A stretch of DNA of 64,000 bases from Hellea sp. (GCA_028224375.1 JAOIVW010000010.1:34335-98334); one strand, 5' to 3'; shown: positions 47,401-55,932, numbered from the stretch's first letter. The notes: generated by a model from the letters alone, not told the origin. Translations and numbers: made by a program.

Positions 47401-47635
47401 CGATGCCGTCAAGCCCATCGATGGCTTCTTCAGTTCGGGTGACGAGCTGCTCTGCAACATCACGCGGATTGGCTCCGGGCCAAGATATAGAAATCGTGAT
47501 ACCGTTAAATGTCGTTTGCGGAATAAATTCACGCTCAAGATTATTATAGCCGAAAATGCCGACCACAAACATGACAACCATTAAAAGGTTAGCGGCAACA
47601 GGGTTCTTTACGAACCATGCGATGAGCGACCTCAT
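44402..47635 (-). CDS. RND-family efflux permease
   Basis: 1077 residues of the AcrB/HAE1 type: helix 1 FVKNPVAANLLMVVMFVVGI, then NPRDVAEQLVTRTEEAIDGL. Proton-relay Asp pair in FLLVIGIVVDDAIVVGESVY. Duplicated second half with LLIMVAIPFAFIGMIFG and ASGVAVNDNLVLIDYVQRLR. Twelve membrane helices and two large periplasmic domains. It pumps substrates using proton-motive force, with the adaptor encoded just upstream (4-base overlap) and the outer-membrane factor at 49091. An Asp/Glu-rich cytoplasmic C-terminal tail ends the protein. Confidence 0.93.
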   Translation of the reverse strand: MRSLIAWFVKNPVAANLLMVVMFVVGIFGYNNLEREFIPQTTFNGITISISWPGANPRDVAEQLVTRTEEAIDGLDGIDYLESTASEGVGSINVRTKLGVDYEKLLDEVKSRVDGIRNLPPDSFRPQVFRWDARPTIMFLALYGDVDRLELQRAANEVRLDLTKLTGLQLTDQISKVPEQVTIEISEDALQRYNLTFTQVSNAIAGTSVNQSAGTVETTGGNLQLRARNLADSKADFEKIIVRQTADGGIVRVGDIATVIDGFDDNKFAATFRGKPAAIFQVNSPDTMDITTSGKAIRKFEKEINETLPPGLEFGIWFDGSTQFDSRMDLIGGNAISGMALVLITLLLFLRPAVAIWVTIGIAAAFTGSLAVAGAIGVTLNMISLFAFLLVIGIVVDDAIVVGESVYFHVENGISGERGAVAGANMVAKPVFFAVITTILMFIPFMLMTGPFAPILAQISLVVIAVLSFSLIEAFFILPAHLRHLKPVEHNKMGRLMRFQNKIAQSLVSFAQNIFRPIVAAIIRFRYITLATFVGLMFMAISLLAVGIAPRAMLPEVEADMIQFTARFPEGTTFERREQVRRQVDAGIAKFNTNAQEDFGVSKDVNLIENPGTITNRRSVDGFLGLTKTETRNNTSSKDIADKLEEYVGPIPDAFRVTYGFTEGGGDNGGGLRYGVASSDPEALKVALLELKEEMESYNAVVRAYDSLESSASEIRFTMKPGAETLGITLADVTRQVREAFFGREVQRLPRNGEDVRVMVRYPEAARESIDSLNELRIRSANGVEVPLYSVADAEIAEGVGRIQRRDRKQVDYTGARIRGDQQEVARIKKDLNDNFFPQWELRHPLVSRIQVGDDEIINTFNRELRTSGLAILLMMYILLAIAFRSYALPLLIMVAIPFAFIGMIFGNIVTGVPFGIFSLFGFFAASGVAVNDNLVLIDYVQRLRAKGVGAYQAMLDSCVARFRPILLTSVTTFVGITPILFETSSQAEFLKPMVVALAFGVLFDFFLTLMLVPAMYGIGVDITRFFRGLWRGEKQPGLGATYDPEMALALDDMELDEDIVDDIPPSVATPRPSPAE

Positions 47636-49074
47636 TGGTCAGACCCTTTTTTCATCGCCGCTTCGCCGCCCTCAGAAGATGAGGCTTTCTCATCGCCGTC
47701 ATCTGTCTTGTCGCTCTTCTTTAGAGGTTTCTCAGCTTTCTTCTCGCCTTCATCTTTCTTTTTACCCCAACGGCTTTTCTTTTTAGCCTTCTCAGCTTCC
47801 TGATCAGCCGCTTTCTTTTTCATCCATTCAGGCTCTGGCGGATCGACCAATACATTTGTCGGATCATTTGCATCAAGAACCTTAAGCGTCATGGTCGTGC
47901 GCGAGCGTTCCATCGGCGAGAGGACGACAAGTTCCCCGACCTCGACACCGCCCAAAAGATAAGCCTCTTGCGCATTTGTATCTAAGACTGTTGTTTTACG
48001 AATTTCCGCTTTTCCCTTATCGTCAACGACATAGACTTCGTTTTCAGGACGCAGCCCATCACGCGGCAAGACAATCACGTCTTCAAATTTTTTGCCATTT
48101 ACAGCAGCTTCAACAAACAGGCCCGGCGGTAGCGGGATACCATCTTCGGATATGCCTTTTCCGTAAGGATCAAAGACTTCTGCGATGGCGAATAGAGCCC
48201 GCGTTTGCGTATCATAAGTACTGTCGGTGCGCATGATTTTAGCGTCCCAATAGCGAAGCTTTCCAGCAATGGTCGCGCTTAATTTTACGTCAGGCGCGGA
48301 GGCACGATTTTTCGCAACATATCCAAATGCCAAATCCATTTTTGCCAAATCATTATCGGTGAGAGGCAAACGCACCTCAACTATATCCGTTGAAAATATC
48401 CGGCCTAACGTGCGTCCCGGAGTCACATATTGACCCAGATCAGACGCCTTGGTTCTGACGCGGCCTGTAAATGGCGCGCGAACACTGGTCCGCGTTAATT
48501 GAAGTCTTGCGGATTCAACCTCAGCTTCTGCGGCCTGCAAAGAGGCTCGGGCTTGGGCTTGTTGCGGCTGCCTTAGGACCAGCGGGCTAGCTTCACCGCT
48601 GCCAAGTTCTTCGAAATCTTGCCTTGCCATCGCGCCTTCGGCCTCTTCGCGAAGAAGCACTTGCTGGGCTTGGGCGACATTGGCTTGAGCCCGAATAACG
48701 GCCACTTTAAAATCAGCGTCCTCTATACGAAATAACGTTTCGCCTTTGGTGATTTTTCCGCCTTCGAGAAAATTGGGTGACACATAGACAATTTTGCCGC
48801 CAACTTCGGGGACGAGGTCAATTTCTGTTCTGGGCCGCGTTTCGCCCTGTGTCGTCACTTTTAACTGAACATCATTCTTTACGGCGTAAGCGGCCATAAC
48901 AGCAAGCGTATTAAAGGGACGTTTTTTCTCTTCGGGCTTTTCATTAGCCGCGATAATACCAAATGTTGCAAACACAAAGAATAGGAAAATTAAAATTGGA
49001 ATAGCGATAATTATAAGCTTTCCAAGAAAACCTCGACTGCGTTTAACTGTCGGTGCATATGACTCTGAAGACAT
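47632..49074 (-). CDS. RND efflux periplasmic adaptor (membrane fusion protein)
   Basis: 480 residues. One N-terminal membrane helix (~17-40), then the lipoyl/biotinyl half (VPEVGGKIVYVSPNFLEGGK), an alpha-hairpin rich in Gln/Ala (AQAQARASLQAAEAEVESAR), a beta-barrel (GRVRTKASDLGQYVTPGRTL) and the membrane-proximal domain. The last ~65 residues are an extreme Lys/Glu/Asp/Ser tail not typical of adaptors. It links the permease to the outer-membrane factor. It sits between the outer-membrane factor gene (16 bases upstream) and the permease gene (4-base overlap). Confidence 0.92.
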   Translation of the reverse strand: MSSESYAPTVKRSRGFLGKLIIIAIPILIFLFFVFATFGIIAANEKPEEKKRPFNTLAVMAAYAVKNDVQLKVTTQGETRPRTEIDLVPEVGGKIVYVSPNFLEGGKITKGETLFRIEDADFKVAVIRAQANVAQAQQVLLREEAEGAMARQDFEELGSGEASPLVLRQPQQAQARASLQAAEAEVESARLQLTRTSVRAPFTGRVRTKASDLGQYVTPGRTLGRIFSTDIVEVRLPLTDNDLAKMDLAFGYVAKNRASAPDVKLSATIAGKLRYWDAKIMRTDSTYDTQTRALFAIAEVFDPYGKGISEDGIPLPPGLFVEAAVNGKKFEDVIVLPRDGLRPENEVYVVDDKGKAEIRKTTVLDTNAQEAYLLGGVEVGELVVLSPMERSRTTMTLKVLDANDPTNVLVDPPEPEWMKKKAADQEAEKAKKKSRWGKKKDEGEKKAEKPLKKSDKTDDGDEKASSSEGGEAAMKKGSDQ

Positions 49075-49090
49075 AAATTACTTATCCATT

Positions 49091-50521
49091 TTAGGGCGCA
49101 GCGCCAGCGACACTGATAGGCCCGAATTCGCCAATTGTTTCAAATCCGCCGCCAAGCGCCACATGCATCCGCACGCGATTGGCTAGGCGCTCTTTTCTCG
49201 CCCCAATCAACTGACCCTCAGCAGAGATACGGCGTGTTTGCGCATCAAGCAATTGAAGAATTGTTGCAAGTCCTTCAGTATAGCGCAACTCTAACCGGTT
49301 CTCGGCTTGTTGAGCCTCTTCAAGCGACGTCCGCAGGGCCGTTTCGCGCTCTAAAAGGCGCCGCTCTGCGTCAAGAGCATTTTCAACTTCCAGATAAGCC
49401 GTTAAAGCTGTCCCGGCATAGGTTTCCAATTGTTGACGCAAAAGCGCTCTTTGTTGCCTAACATTGGCTTTGAGACGTCCCCCTGCAAAGATTGGCGCGC
49501 CTGCATTCGCGACAAGGCGAAGCACCAATGCATCGATATCAAAAAAGTCTCCAAATGTTGTCGCCCCGAGACTCGTATCGCCTTGGAAAGACAGTGTCGG
49601 CAAGAGATTTTTACGGGCAATGTCAACTTGCAGACCTTGCGCCTGCAAACGCCGCTCTAAGGCGAGAATATCAGGACGTTTACGCAGCACATATCCCGGC
49701 GTGCCAGCCCCGCTAAGAGGCGGCAATGCCGGCAAATCACTTGCCGCTTGAATTTCTTCAGACGGATACCGCCTCAGCAGCACTTCTAATTGCCGCGTAA
49801 TCGCCGATAAGGCCTGCTCACGGGAGGCTTGTAGCGCCTGAGCATTAGCCACAGATGACCTTGCCAAACGCACATCTGATGATCCTGTGACGCCGCCTTC
49901 GAAGCGGCGCTGGGTGAGAAGGAGCGCGCGCTCTAATGTGTCGACATCACGCTCTGACAATTCCGTTAAAAGGCGGGCTTCAATCAGATCAAACCAAGCT
50001 TGTGTGACCTGGCTGGCAATAGATAAGCGCGCGCCTGCATAATCTGCGCGGCTAGCCTCAAATTCCAGATCGCCTGCATCCGCGCCGTCATCAATACGGC
50101 CCCAAAGGTCTGCTTCCCAATTTGCGCTAAAACCGGCGTTAATATTCTCAGGGTTTGAAAAGGGAATGCTTGTTTCTGTCCGAGAATAAGAGGCCCCTAA
50201 ATTTACAGTGGGCCATTTGTCAGCCCCCGCAATTTTGGCTTGTTGCCGCGCAGCATCCACGCGCGCCGCAGCAGAGCGCACATTCGTATTCGCGTCCAAG
50301 GCCTCGGTCACTAATTGCGATAAAGTTTCGTCTGAGAAGCTCCCAATCCAATCCGTGGTGGGCAAGTCTTCGGGCGCAGCTTCGCTCCAAACAGGCGCGA
50401 TTGGCGTGACCTCTTGGGCTGTGGCAATTGTAGGTTCCGGCTCAATCCTGGTCAGGCTCTTCAGGTTGGCACACCCGGAAAGGCCGATCACGCTTGCCGA
50501 CAGTAGAATCGTAAAACGCAT
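49091..50521 (-). CDS. Efflux outer-membrane factor (NodT/OprM-type lipoprotein)
   Basis: 476 residues from the ATG at 50521, eight bases after AAGGAGA. The longer frame from 50548 lacks this signal. The lipobox is LSGC (Cys about 17). Two OEP repeats form the TolC-like barrel and tunnel: NTNVRSAAARVDAARQQAKI, WEADLWGRIDDG, VRLARSSVANAQALQASREQ and YTEGLATILQLLDAQTRRIS. It provides the exit duct of the tripartite RND pump. First gene of the efflux operon, preceded by a palindrome shared with the GIN gene promoter. Confidence 0.93.
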   Translation of the reverse strand: MRFTILLSASVIGLSGCANLKSLTRIEPEPTIATAQEVTPIAPVWSEAAPEDLPTTDWIGSFSDETLSQLVTEALDANTNVRSAAARVDAARQQAKIAGADKWPTVNLGASYSRTETSIPFSNPENINAGFSANWEADLWGRIDDGADAGDLEFEASRADYAGARLSIASQVTQAWFDLIEARLLTELSERDVDTLERALLLTQRRFEGGVTGSSDVRLARSSVANAQALQASREQALSAITRQLEVLLRRYPSEEIQAASDLPALPPLSGAGTPGYVLRKRPDILALERRLQAQGLQVDIARKNLLPTLSFQGDTSLGATTFGDFFDIDALVLRLVANAGAPIFAGGRLKANVRQQRALLRQQLETYAGTALTAYLEVENALDAERRLLERETALRTSLEEAQQAENRLELRYTEGLATILQLLDAQTRRISAEGQLIGARKERLANRVRMHVALGGGFETIGEFGPISVAGAAP

Positions 50522-50579
50522 TATTCGTGTCTCCTTAGATATATCCATAACAGCGTCTTAGCGAGAGTCAATCAATTAT

Positions 50580-50596
50580 TATTGAAAAACAATAAG
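50580..50596. promoter_or_regulatory. Operator-like palindrome upstream of the RND efflux operon
   Basis: Perfect inverted repeat TTATTG-AAAAA-CAATAA, the same design as the two sites at 14751-14810. On the minus strand it lies seven bases upstream of TTGACT (50567-50572), which has a plausible -10 (TATGGA) 16 bases further on, then the AAGGAG ribosome site. Confidence 0.68.
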
Positions 50597-50794
50597 GATA
50601 CTCAGCGGCCTTGGCGCCTTATAATCGGATAAATACGCGCGGAAAAGCCACCAGACGCATGAAAAAAAACTTACCCATAATTGAGTAAATAAACGAAATT
50701 ACGCCTCTGATTTTACTTGTCACAGCCGCAATAATTGGGCTTATGAGCTTTATGAAACCCCAACCTCATCCAGAGTTGTAGCAGCGCAGCGAAT

Positions 50795-52156
50795 ATGAAA
50801 ACCCCGCCCCCCGCAAAACGCTTATCGTCTGAAGATTTGGCTGTTGTCCTCTCTGTCAGCGCCATTGCTCTCTTGGGGCTTAGCTTTTTATTTGGCGTGC
50901 CGTTAATGCCAACGCTAATTATGTTAATCTTGTCTGCGGCAAGCCTGCTCATCTATGGCGCATTGCCGACAAAAACAGAGACTGACATCCTTCCAAGCGG
51001 CTCTTTCATTCAAACTGAGGAAGACTATCTGACGGCCCAAACCAATATGGCGGATAATATCGCGGATGCCGTGGTGATGGTCGATCCGCGCGAGCGGGTT
51101 ATGTATGCTAATCCTGCGGCGCGGCAACTCCTTCGTATCAAAGAGCTCGGACGCCCCCTCTCAACTTATGTGCGCGAGCCGGGCGTGAGAGCCGCCGTGC
51201 AGCAAGCGCTGGCCGGTCAAACAACACAAGCCGTCACGTTTGATATTGAAGAGTCGACAGAGCGCCATATTCGCTTAATGGCCTCGCCTTTCACTTTGGA
51301 TGTTTTTGACCCGCCCCGCCCGATGGCGCTGCTATTTTTCTATGACGTGACGGAATATACGCTTGTGGACAATCAGCGCGCGGATTTCCTCGCCAATGCC
51401 TCGCACGAGTTGAAAACACCTATCGCCTCTCTTTTGGGATATATTGAAACTCTGCGCGGTCACGCTAAAGACGACCCCGAAGCGCAGGAGAAGTTTCTAG
51501 GCATTATGCAAAGCCAAGCTGAGCGGATGCAACGCCTGATTAATGACCTGCTGTCCTTGCGCCGCATTGAACAGAATGAGCATATTGCGCCCAGCGAAAC
51601 CGCTGATGTTTTCTTAGCGGCAAAGGCCGCCATTGAAGCGGCTGAACCCTTGGCGCAAAAACGCGATGTTAAAATCAAACTCAAATCCAATAAAAAAAGA
51701 CTGGTCACAGGACATCAGGATGAACTGGTGCAATTAGTGCTCAACCTTCTGGATAATGCGATAAAAATATCTGCGCCCTCAACCAAGGTCACGGTCACCA
51801 TCGACCTTGCCGAGCAGTGGAATCCCGCGCAAGCCTTTGCAGGATCAGATTTCTCTGAGGCCGCAGGGGCGCGGCGCATCGTATCCCCGGCCATAACGGA
51901 CAGAGCCTATTACGTTTTAAAATTAAGAGATCACGGACCGGGATTTGCGCGAGAACACCTCCCGCGTATAGGCGAGAGGTTTTACCGCATTGCAGGTGAT
52001 TTAAGCTCCAAGGAAAAAGGTACAGGTCTGGGACTGGCGATTGTCAAACATATTGTGCGCCGGCATCGCGGCGGCTTGCTGATACAGAGCGGGCCGGGCG
52101 AAGGCACCGAATTTACGGTCTTACTGCCAGCAGCTGAAAAGCCACTCCCGCAATAA
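50795..52156 (+). CDS. phoR: Phosphate regulon sensor kinase PhoR
   Basis: 453 residues. Two N-terminal membrane helices (~15-58), a PAS domain (ADNIADAVVMVDPRERVMYA), HisKA with FLANASHELKTPIASLLGYI (the ASHELKTP H-box typical of PhoR) and HATPase (LVLNLLDNAIKISA, RDHGPGFAREHLPRIGERFY, GTGLGLAIVKHIVRRHRGG). It phosphorylates PhoB when phosphate is scarce. It is followed by a Pho box, phoU and phoB on the same strand, which makes the assignment firm. Confidence 0.93.
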   Translation: MKTPPPAKRLSSEDLAVVLSVSAIALLGLSFLFGVPLMPTLIMLILSAASLLIYGALPTKTETDILPSGSFIQTEEDYLTAQTNMADNIADAVVMVDPRERVMYANPAARQLLRIKELGRPLSTYVREPGVRAAVQQALAGQTTQAVTFDIEESTERHIRLMASPFTLDVFDPPRPMALLFFYDVTEYTLVDNQRADFLANASHELKTPIASLLGYIETLRGHAKDDPEAQEKFLGIMQSQAERMQRLINDLLSLRRIEQNEHIAPSETADVFLAAKAAIEAAEPLAQKRDVKIKLKSNKKRLVTGHQDELVQLVLNLLDNAIKISAPSTKVTVTIDLAEQWNPAQAFAGSDFSEAAGARRIVSPAITDRAYYVLKLRDHGPGFAREHLPRIGERFYRIAGDLSSKEKGTGLGLAIVKHIVRRHRGGLLIQSGPGEGTEFTVLLPAAEKPLPQ

Positions 52157-52181
52157 TTAAATCCTGCCAGTTTATTAGAAG

Positions 52182-52210
52182 TGTCACATAACTGTAATAC
52201 ACTTGTCATA
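52182..52210 (+). promoter_or_regulatory. Pho box: three PhoB half-sites upstream of phoU
   Basis: TGTCACA (52182), TGTAATA (52193) and TGTCATA (52204) recur at exactly 11-base spacing. The array lies 80-108 bases upstream of the phoU start and 26 bases past the phoR stop, giving phoU-phoB an autoregulated promoter separate from phoR. Confidence 0.88.
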
Positions 52211-52289
52211 TTTAAATTAGATATGTTATGAAACTGCGAGATTCATCTGATTCGTTTTCGTATCTCAGAGCAGTGGGGTTGAAAAGGAT

Positions 52290-52988
52290 ATGCATAAATT
52301 GGCCGAACACATTGTCTCCGGATATGATGATGACCTCAATCAACTCACCACAACCCTGTCTGAATTAGGGGCATTGGTTGAAGCCATGACATCTGATTCC
52401 GTAAAATCGATCAAGAAGCGCGACTCGGAATTGGCCAAGCAAGTCATCACCATGGATAAGCGCGCTAATCTACTGCAGGAACAAATTGACGAAGATGCGC
52501 TGCGCCTTATGGCCTTGCGCCACCCTATGGCAACAGATCTGCGCCGCACCATTGGCGCCATCCGCAGTGCCAATGATTTAGAACGTGTCGGCGATTTAGC
52601 CGAGGGTATTGCCCGCCGCGCCATATCCATTAACGATGAAGATAAAATTGGCCTCGCCAAAGGTGTTTACCGCATTGGCAAGCTTGTCAAAAGCCAGCTC
52701 TCAGGCGCGCTGGACGCGCTGCTGCGCGAAGACGCTGATAAAGCCCTTCAGGTCTGGCTTGCTGATGAAGATGTTGATGAAATGTATAATGCGATTTTCC
52801 GCGAATTACTAACCTATATGATGGGCGACCCGCGTACCATTACCGCCTGCGCTAGTTTCCTTTTCGTGGCCAAAAATCTTGAACGCATTGGCGATCATGC
52901 CACGAACATTTGCGAGTCCGTTTACTTTACTGTTCACGGAAAACAGCTTGTCAATGACGAGTCTCTAGATGGTCTTCGCTCATATTAA
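52290..52988 (+). CDS. phoU: Phosphate transport/PhoR regulatory protein PhoU
   Basis: 232 residues with the two-fold three-helix PhoU repeats: DEDALRLMALRHPMATDLRR and RSANDLERVGDLAEGIARRA in the first half, ITACASFLFVAKNLERIGDH and ATNICESVYF in the second. The E/DxxxD metal clusters (ERVGD, ERIGD) are intact. It restrains PhoR kinase activity in phosphate excess through the Pst transporter. It has AAGGAT just before the ATG and a Pho box of its own. It is not next to the pst genes, as it is in many genomes. Confidence 0.95.
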   Translation: MHKLAEHIVSGYDDDLNQLTTTLSELGALVEAMTSDSVKSIKKRDSELAKQVITMDKRANLLQEQIDEDALRLMALRHPMATDLRRTIGAIRSANDLERVGDLAEGIARRAISINDEDKIGLAKGVYRIGKLVKSQLSGALDALLREDADKALQVWLADEDVDEMYNAIFRELLTYMMGDPRTITACASFLFVAKNLERIGDHATNICESVYFTVHGKQLVNDESLDGLRSY

Positions 52989-53019
52989 ACGTCTCTATTA
53001 AATAAAAAGACACACCCTC

Positions 53020-53709
53020 ATGCAGCCTTATGTTTTAATTGTTGAAGACGAAGATGCGCTTGCAACCTTACTCGAATATAATTTCACTAAGGAAGGTTAT
53101 GATGTCGGGCTTGCGGGTGACGGCGAAGAAGCTCTACTGTTGGCGGCAGAGCGCACGCCTGATATTATTCTCATGGATTGGATGCTGCCTAAGCTCTCAG
53201 GCGTCGAAGCCTGCCGCCGCCTTCGCCGCCGCGAGGAGACCCGCAACACCCCAATCATTATGCTCACCGCACGCGGTGATGAAACGGACCGCATTACTGG
53301 GCTGGATTACGGCGCGGATGATTATCTGGTGAAACCCTTCTCTATCCCTGAGCTATTTGCCCGCACCCGCGCGCTTCTACGACGCTCACAACCCAGCCTG
53401 CTGGAAGATATTATTCGCCAAGGCGATATAGAAATCGACGTGAAAGCTTTCCGCGTTAAATGCGGCGATACCCAAGTGCATCTGGGCCCCACAGAATTTC
53501 GCCTGCTAGATCATTTTATGCGCCATCCCGGCCGCGTTTTTTCGCGCGAGCAATTATTAGACGCCGTTTGGGGCCGCGATGTCTATGTAGAAGCGCGCAC
53601 CGTTGATGTTCACATCGGGCGGCTTCGCAAAGCCATAAAGAAAACCCGCAAAGTAGACCCTATCCGCACGGTTCGCTCTGCCGGATATGCCTTTGAGATT
53701 GCGGCTTAG
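53020..53709 (+). CDS. phoB: Phosphate regulon response regulator PhoB
   Basis: 229 residues. The receiver has the acidic pair in VEDEDAL, phospho-acceptor Asp in IILMDWMLPKLSG, T in IMLTARGDE and K in DYLVKPF. A winged-helix output domain follows (VHLGPTEFRLLDHFMRHPGR, DVYVEARTVDVHIGRLRKAI, then IRTVRSAGYAFE). The wording is typical of PhoB. It binds the Pho boxes found at 31973 and 52182. It is 31 bases after phoU. Confidence 0.96.
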   Translation: MQPYVLIVEDEDALATLLEYNFTKEGYDVGLAGDGEEALLLAAERTPDIILMDWMLPKLSGVEACRRLRRREETRNTPIIMLTARGDETDRITGLDYGADDYLVKPFSIPELFARTRALLRRSQPSLLEDIIRQGDIEIDVKAFRVKCGDTQVHLGPTEFRLLDHFMRHPGRVFSREQLLDAVWGRDVYVEARTVDVHIGRLRKAIKKTRKVDPIRTVRSAGYAFEIAA

Positions 53710-53863
53710 TCCCAGCAAACACTCAAGGAAACTCTAGCGCGCGGGCCGCTGTAATTAACCTTTCATAAAGTCTGTTTCGTGTGATTATCTTAAATCCCCT
53801 TTGCTAATACACCTCAATTAGTGGGAAAATCGCGCAATCCTATAAAATTGGATTGTGGGTAAG

Positions 53864-55210
53864 ATGACAAAGTTTTTAAAGATTTGGTCTAGATTCTCTG
53901 AAGATAATTCAGGACACATCGCGGTCATGACGGCCATCATCGCCCTACCTATGATGATAGGCGTGTCAGTTGCTTTGGACGCGCACAGAATTGATCGGGA
54001 TCGCACCCGACTTAAATCCGCTCTGGACGGCGCGGCTATCGCTGCCATTACGCAACAAACCATTAATCCAGCCCAACGTGCAGACTATGCAAAAGAGCGT
54101 TTCTGGCTCAACGTGCGTGATATAGAGGGCGTCAGCTTGCAGGTGACACAATCTGACAGCCACCGCGTTGAACTTGAAGGCCATGTGAAAGTCCCCACAC
54201 TCCTCACCGGAGTCGTTGGCAGGGATATCGTTGATCTAAAAGAAATTTCGGCAACCGAACTCGTGAAAGGCGCAACCGTTTGCATGCTGGCCTTGGACCC
54301 GGATTCAGCCAGATCTTTTGAAGTGACGCGCGGCGCCATCTTGGACGCCAATTGCAGTATTCAAGTCAATTCTATTAGCAAACAAGCCGCAGTGATGGAT
54401 CATGGCGGGCTGGCAACGGCTGAAAGTTATTGCATCGGCGGCGGGGCCACAGGCGATTTTTTGCCTTATGTGAATACTGAGTGCTCCGTTGTTCAAGACC
54501 CTTATGCGAAGATAGAGATTCCCGAACCCGGAGCCTGCGTGGATAAGAAGGATTTATATCTTCTGATGAATGATTGGCGCTCAGGGCGAAACTCCGTGGA
54601 AGACCATGCCGCCGCAGAAGAGCTACGCGTGGCCGACGCCGAAGCTACCGGACAATTTTATGAACCGACATTTTTCAAGAAAAACACGCTTGCGCCCGGC
54701 AATTATTGCAATGGCCTTGTTATGGAAGGCAAAGAATTCGAACTAAAACCCGGCGTCTATCATATTTCAGGAGGGTCTTTGGTGTTTGGATCCGGAACTG
54801 AACTACAAGGCGAGGGCGTGACTTTTGTTCTTCATGATAAAGTCAATATTGAGATTAGGGACGGATCGATACTTAATATTAAGGCGCCGAAAGACGGACC
54901 TTTGAGAGGCCTCGTATTGGCTCAAGAAATGGAAGATAAATCCCTGACCAATCCGACATATCCGAATGTCACCTCCACAATTACGAGCGGCGGGCAATTA
55001 AACCTTTTGGGAACTGTCTATCTGCCAACGCATAAAATTGAGTTCTTAGGCGGCAGCTTGTCAAAAACACGCGCGCCTGCAACATCCTTTATCGCGCATC
55101 AAATCAGCATGAGTGACGGCGCAGATATTTCCGTTGATGTTGATCACGTGTCAGCAGACATCCCCCCCATTCTCCCCCGCTCAGATGAAAGCGCAAGACT
55201 GGTGAGGTAG
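53864..55210 (+). CDS. TadG-like protein (Flp pilus assembly, putative)
   Basis: 448 residues from the ATG at 53864; a GTG three codons upstream is also in frame. The N-terminus has the TadE/TadG pattern: a short basic stretch, then a hydrophobic segment (GHIAVMTAIIALPMMIGVSV) followed by ALDAHRIDRDRTRLKSALDG. After that it is a secreted beta-rich domain with a possible beta-helix (GVYHISGGSLVFGSGTELQG), and six or so cysteines. There is no recognised von Willebrand A domain and no tad, rcp or flp gene nearby, so it is an orphan. A CAATCC-N9-GGATTG hairpin (53835-53855) sits directly upstream and may affect its expression. Confidence 0.7.
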   Translation: MTKFLKIWSRFSEDNSGHIAVMTAIIALPMMIGVSVALDAHRIDRDRTRLKSALDGAAIAAITQQTINPAQRADYAKERFWLNVRDIEGVSLQVTQSDSHRVELEGHVKVPTLLTGVVGRDIVDLKEISATELVKGATVCMLALDPDSARSFEVTRGAILDANCSIQVNSISKQAAVMDHGGLATAESYCIGGGATGDFLPYVNTECSVVQDPYAKIEIPEPGACVDKKDLYLLMNDWRSGRNSVEDHAAAEELRVADAEATGQFYEPTFFKKNTLAPGNYCNGLVMEGKEFELKPGVYHISGGSLVFGSGTELQGEGVTFVLHDKVNIEIRDGSILNIKAPKDGPLRGLVLAQEMEDKSLTNPTYPNVTSTITSGGQLNLLGTVYLPTHKIEFLGGSLSKTRAPATSFIAHQISMSDGADISVDVDHVSADIPPILPRSDESARLVR

Positions 55211-55241
55211 GCGGCGTGGTTGGTAATTAAGAAGCTTAGAA

Positions 55242-55312
55242 CGCCCAAAATAGGACTCTGGTGATGTTTGCCCAAACGACATTTTTACCGCCATTAGGCT
55301 GCTCTCCAATTC
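55242..55312. repeat. Left copy of a diverged direct repeat (pair with 56914-56988)
   Basis: Begins CGCCCAAAATAG, then GTGAT, and ends ATTAGGCTGCTCTCCAATT. The matching stretches in the right copy are CGCTCAAAATAG, GTGAT and ATTAGCAGCGCTCCAATT, in the same order and at similar spacing. The middle is poorly conserved. The two copies flank the two unknown membrane-protein genes; the right copy is the upstream region of the hybrid kinase. Confidence 0.55.
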
Positions 55313-55341
55313 TTGTTATATCTATTTAACAAGACACACGG

Positions 55342-55932
55342 TTAATGACGCTTATAATTTTCTAAGTAACTTTTTAAATCAGGGTTCGTCGCCATCATGA
55401 AGATCACTGTCCCCACCATAAACAACCCAAAGAGAGCGTAAGCGTATGTAAACCAGGGCCAATTTCCGTGCGCCGGAAAATCCTCGGACACCGAAACGCG
55501 GCCTTGGGTTTTCGACATAATCCACTCGACGTCTTTCGCTGGCATAATCAAACGCATTTCCGGAATCTTTCGGAAAGCCAACTCAACTGACTTAGCGTTT
55601 AAATACCATTTTTGCTGCCACCCCTGAATGTCAGAAATGGGTATGAAGATCGGCTTTTGAAACGGCACGAGCCAAGGCAGCGGGCGAAGGCCGATACCGT
55701 CCGGATACACGCCTATCGTTATCCCTGCATTATAGGCCTTTGCGGGGCGTCCCTCGCTATAGAGGAGCATATTACCCAACCATCTTTTATCCGGTGGCGG
55801 TGTCCAATCACGACCATAAACGGCGTGCAGTTTTTCCCAATCTCCTGCATCTCGTTTATACATGAAGGCCATCAACCCGCCGACCATAACGAGGCCCAAG
55901 AGGGCGCTGAATATCTGCTGTACGAGCTCCAT
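55342..55932 (-). CDS. Unknown two-helix membrane protein
   Basis: 196 residues with a membrane helix at each end (about 7-25 and 165-185) and a soluble middle domain of about 135 residues rich in aromatic residues (WTPPPDKRWLGNMLLYSEGR, ISDIQGWQQKWYLNAKSVEL). The middle resembles a small membrane-associated PH-like fold in spacing only; no family is claimed. It is the second gene of a pair with 56001 (68 bases apart), inside the repeat-flanked segment. Confidence 0.6.
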   Translation of the reverse strand: MELVQQIFSALLGLVMVGGLMAFMYKRDAGDWEKLHAVYGRDWTPPPDKRWLGNMLLYSEGRPAKAYNAGITIGVYPDGIGLRPLPWLVPFQKPIFIPISDIQGWQQKWYLNAKSVELAFRKIPEMRLIMPAKDVEWIMSKTQGRVSVSEDFPAHGNWPWFTYAYALFGLFMVGTVIFMMATNPDLKSYLENYKRH

